64,000 nucleotides of DNA, from assembly GCA_029783825.1 (NCBI GenBank), contig JAREIK010001330.1:67442-131441 (forward strand), read 5' to 3'. This document shows positions 62,770 to 64,000 of the stretch, one piece after another (position 1 is the stretch's first letter; every line of letters begins with the position of its first letter). The translations under genes and the position numbers were made by a program. This DNA comes from Sapria himalayana (taxonomy: Eukaryota; Streptophyta; Magnoliopsida; Malpighiales; Rafflesiaceae). The notes beneath the pieces are model-generated. The model was given only the letters and a program-made list of their open reading frames with translations. It was not told the DNA's origin and searched no databases.

Positions 62770-63450
62770 ATCTATCTATTTATCTATCAATCTATCAATT
62801 TGTATATCTATCTATCTGTATATCTGTCTTTTTGACAATTTGTCTAACTATCTATCTTTCTGTCTATCTATCTATTAATCTGTCAATATATCTGTATGTA
62901 TATATATATATATATATATATTTTGTCTATCTATCTTTAATCTGTTTATCTATCTGACTAGTCTATTATTGTGTCTATCTATCATCTATATATCTATCTA
63001 TCTATCTATGTGTCTGTCAATCTGTATATCTATCTATTTCTCTTTTTCTCTATCTATCAATCTATCTTCTGTCATCTGTCTATCTATCTATTTATATATC
63101 TATCTATCTGTCTAGCTGTCTATCCATCCATCCATCTTTCTATCTGTCTATCTATATATCTATCTATCTTACTATCTGTCTATCCGTTTATTTATCTATC
63201 TGTATTCCTGTATATCTGTTTATCTATATATCTTTCTATCTATTTATATATCTATCTATCTGACTATCTGTCTATCTATCTATATACCTGTATATCTATC
63301 AATCTATAATCTTTCAATCTGTTTATCTATCAATCTATGTATGTATCTATCTATCTGTTTGTCAATCTGTCTATCTATCTATATATCTATGTATATGTCT
63401 ATATATCTATCTATCTATATATTTATTTATCTATCATTCTATATATCTTA

Positions 63451-63481
<31 letters not shown>

Positions 63482-63534
63482 CTAACAATCAATCTATCTA
63501 TCTATCTATCAATCTTTCTATCAATCTAAATATG

Positions 63535-63565
<31 letters not shown>

Positions 63566-64000
63566 GTGTCTATCTATCTATCTATCTATCTGCCTATAGA
63601 TCTATCTATCTATCTATATATTTGTCAATCAATCAATCAATGTATCAATCTGTCTATATATCTGTCTGTCTGTCTGTCAATCTGTATATTTGTATATCTG
63701 TATATTTGTATATTTGTCTATTTATTTATCTGTCATTTGTCTATCTATCTATCTATCTGTCTAAATGTATATCTGTCCATATATGTCTTTCTATCTATCT
63801 GTCTATCTATCGATATGTCTATCTGTATATCTGTTTACATGTTTATATATCTATCTGTCCATTAGTTTATATATCTATTAATCTATGTATCTATCTGTCT
63901 ATCTTTCTATTTGTTTATTTTTTTTATGTCTATCTATCTATATGTCTATTTATTTATTTGTCTATCTATCTAGCAATTAATAAATGTGCCAATCTATCTA
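60776..64000. repeat. CTAT array, continuing beyond the window
   Basis: At least 3.2 kb of the same degenerate CTAT/CTGT/TTAT/TTGT array, with internal TA runs (61210-61240, 62726-62767, 62900-62920) and one (GT)n run near 63451-63468. The + strand frames reading YLSI are artefacts. Confidence 0.97.

Noticed and set aside
1..64000. Prokaryotic-type systems such as CRISPR, phage or defence islands
   Set aside because: The regular arrays here are simple tandem repeats without spacers, and introns, LINE and CACTA genes show a plant nuclear context.

Overview
The window is nuclear DNA of a land plant, almost certainly an angiosperm with a large, repeat-rich genome. It is very AT-rich, has no ordinary host gene that I can support, and consists of nested transposable elements and tandem arrays. 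The plant call rests on CACTA (En/Spm) transposons with CACTACAAGAAAA termini and TNP2/TNPD-type plus Transposase_24-type genes, and on a plant L1-type LINE with a C-terminal RNase H. The species cannot be read from the sequence.

Four copies of one CACTA family were found by comparing termini and internal sequence. D (1-1460, reverse) is the 5' end of a copy that runs off the left edge. A (1813 to about 19032, forward) has a 5' end, a long leader region, a decayed TNP2 gene split by a LINE (12906-17407), and a second, TNP1/Transposase_24-like gene. A is cut inside an intron of that second gene, where a 5.7-kb CTAT array begins. C (24760-58858, reverse) has both ends but lost both transposase genes in an internal deletion, so it is a non-autonomous derivative. 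B (33070-50187, forward) is a structurally complete 17.1-kb copy inserted in C with a 3-bp TAT target duplication. B carries both transposase genes, both broken, and a 556-bp solo-LTR-like insertion in the second gene.

The host landscape around the CACTA copies is a degenerate CTAT (ATCT) array: 1461-1812 between D and A, 19033-24759 before C, 58859-59046 after C, and 60776 to the end, with a 1.7-kb non-array island at 59047-60775. Four CACTA termini abut this array. C appears to have inserted into it, so the order of events there is: array, then C, then B, then the solo LTR.

Each CACTA copy carries its own internal satellites. There is an AT-rich block with a period near 550 bp upstream of the transposase, a pyrimidine tract just before the gene, and a 3' block of units of about 1.2 kb. 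Each 3' unit contains a trinucleotide RNY array (up to 1.36 kb) and a palindromic TA/GTAC block. The long open frames in the CTAT and RNY arrays are low-complexity artefacts, not genes. No tRNA, rRNA, CRISPR or intact protein-coding gene was recognised.
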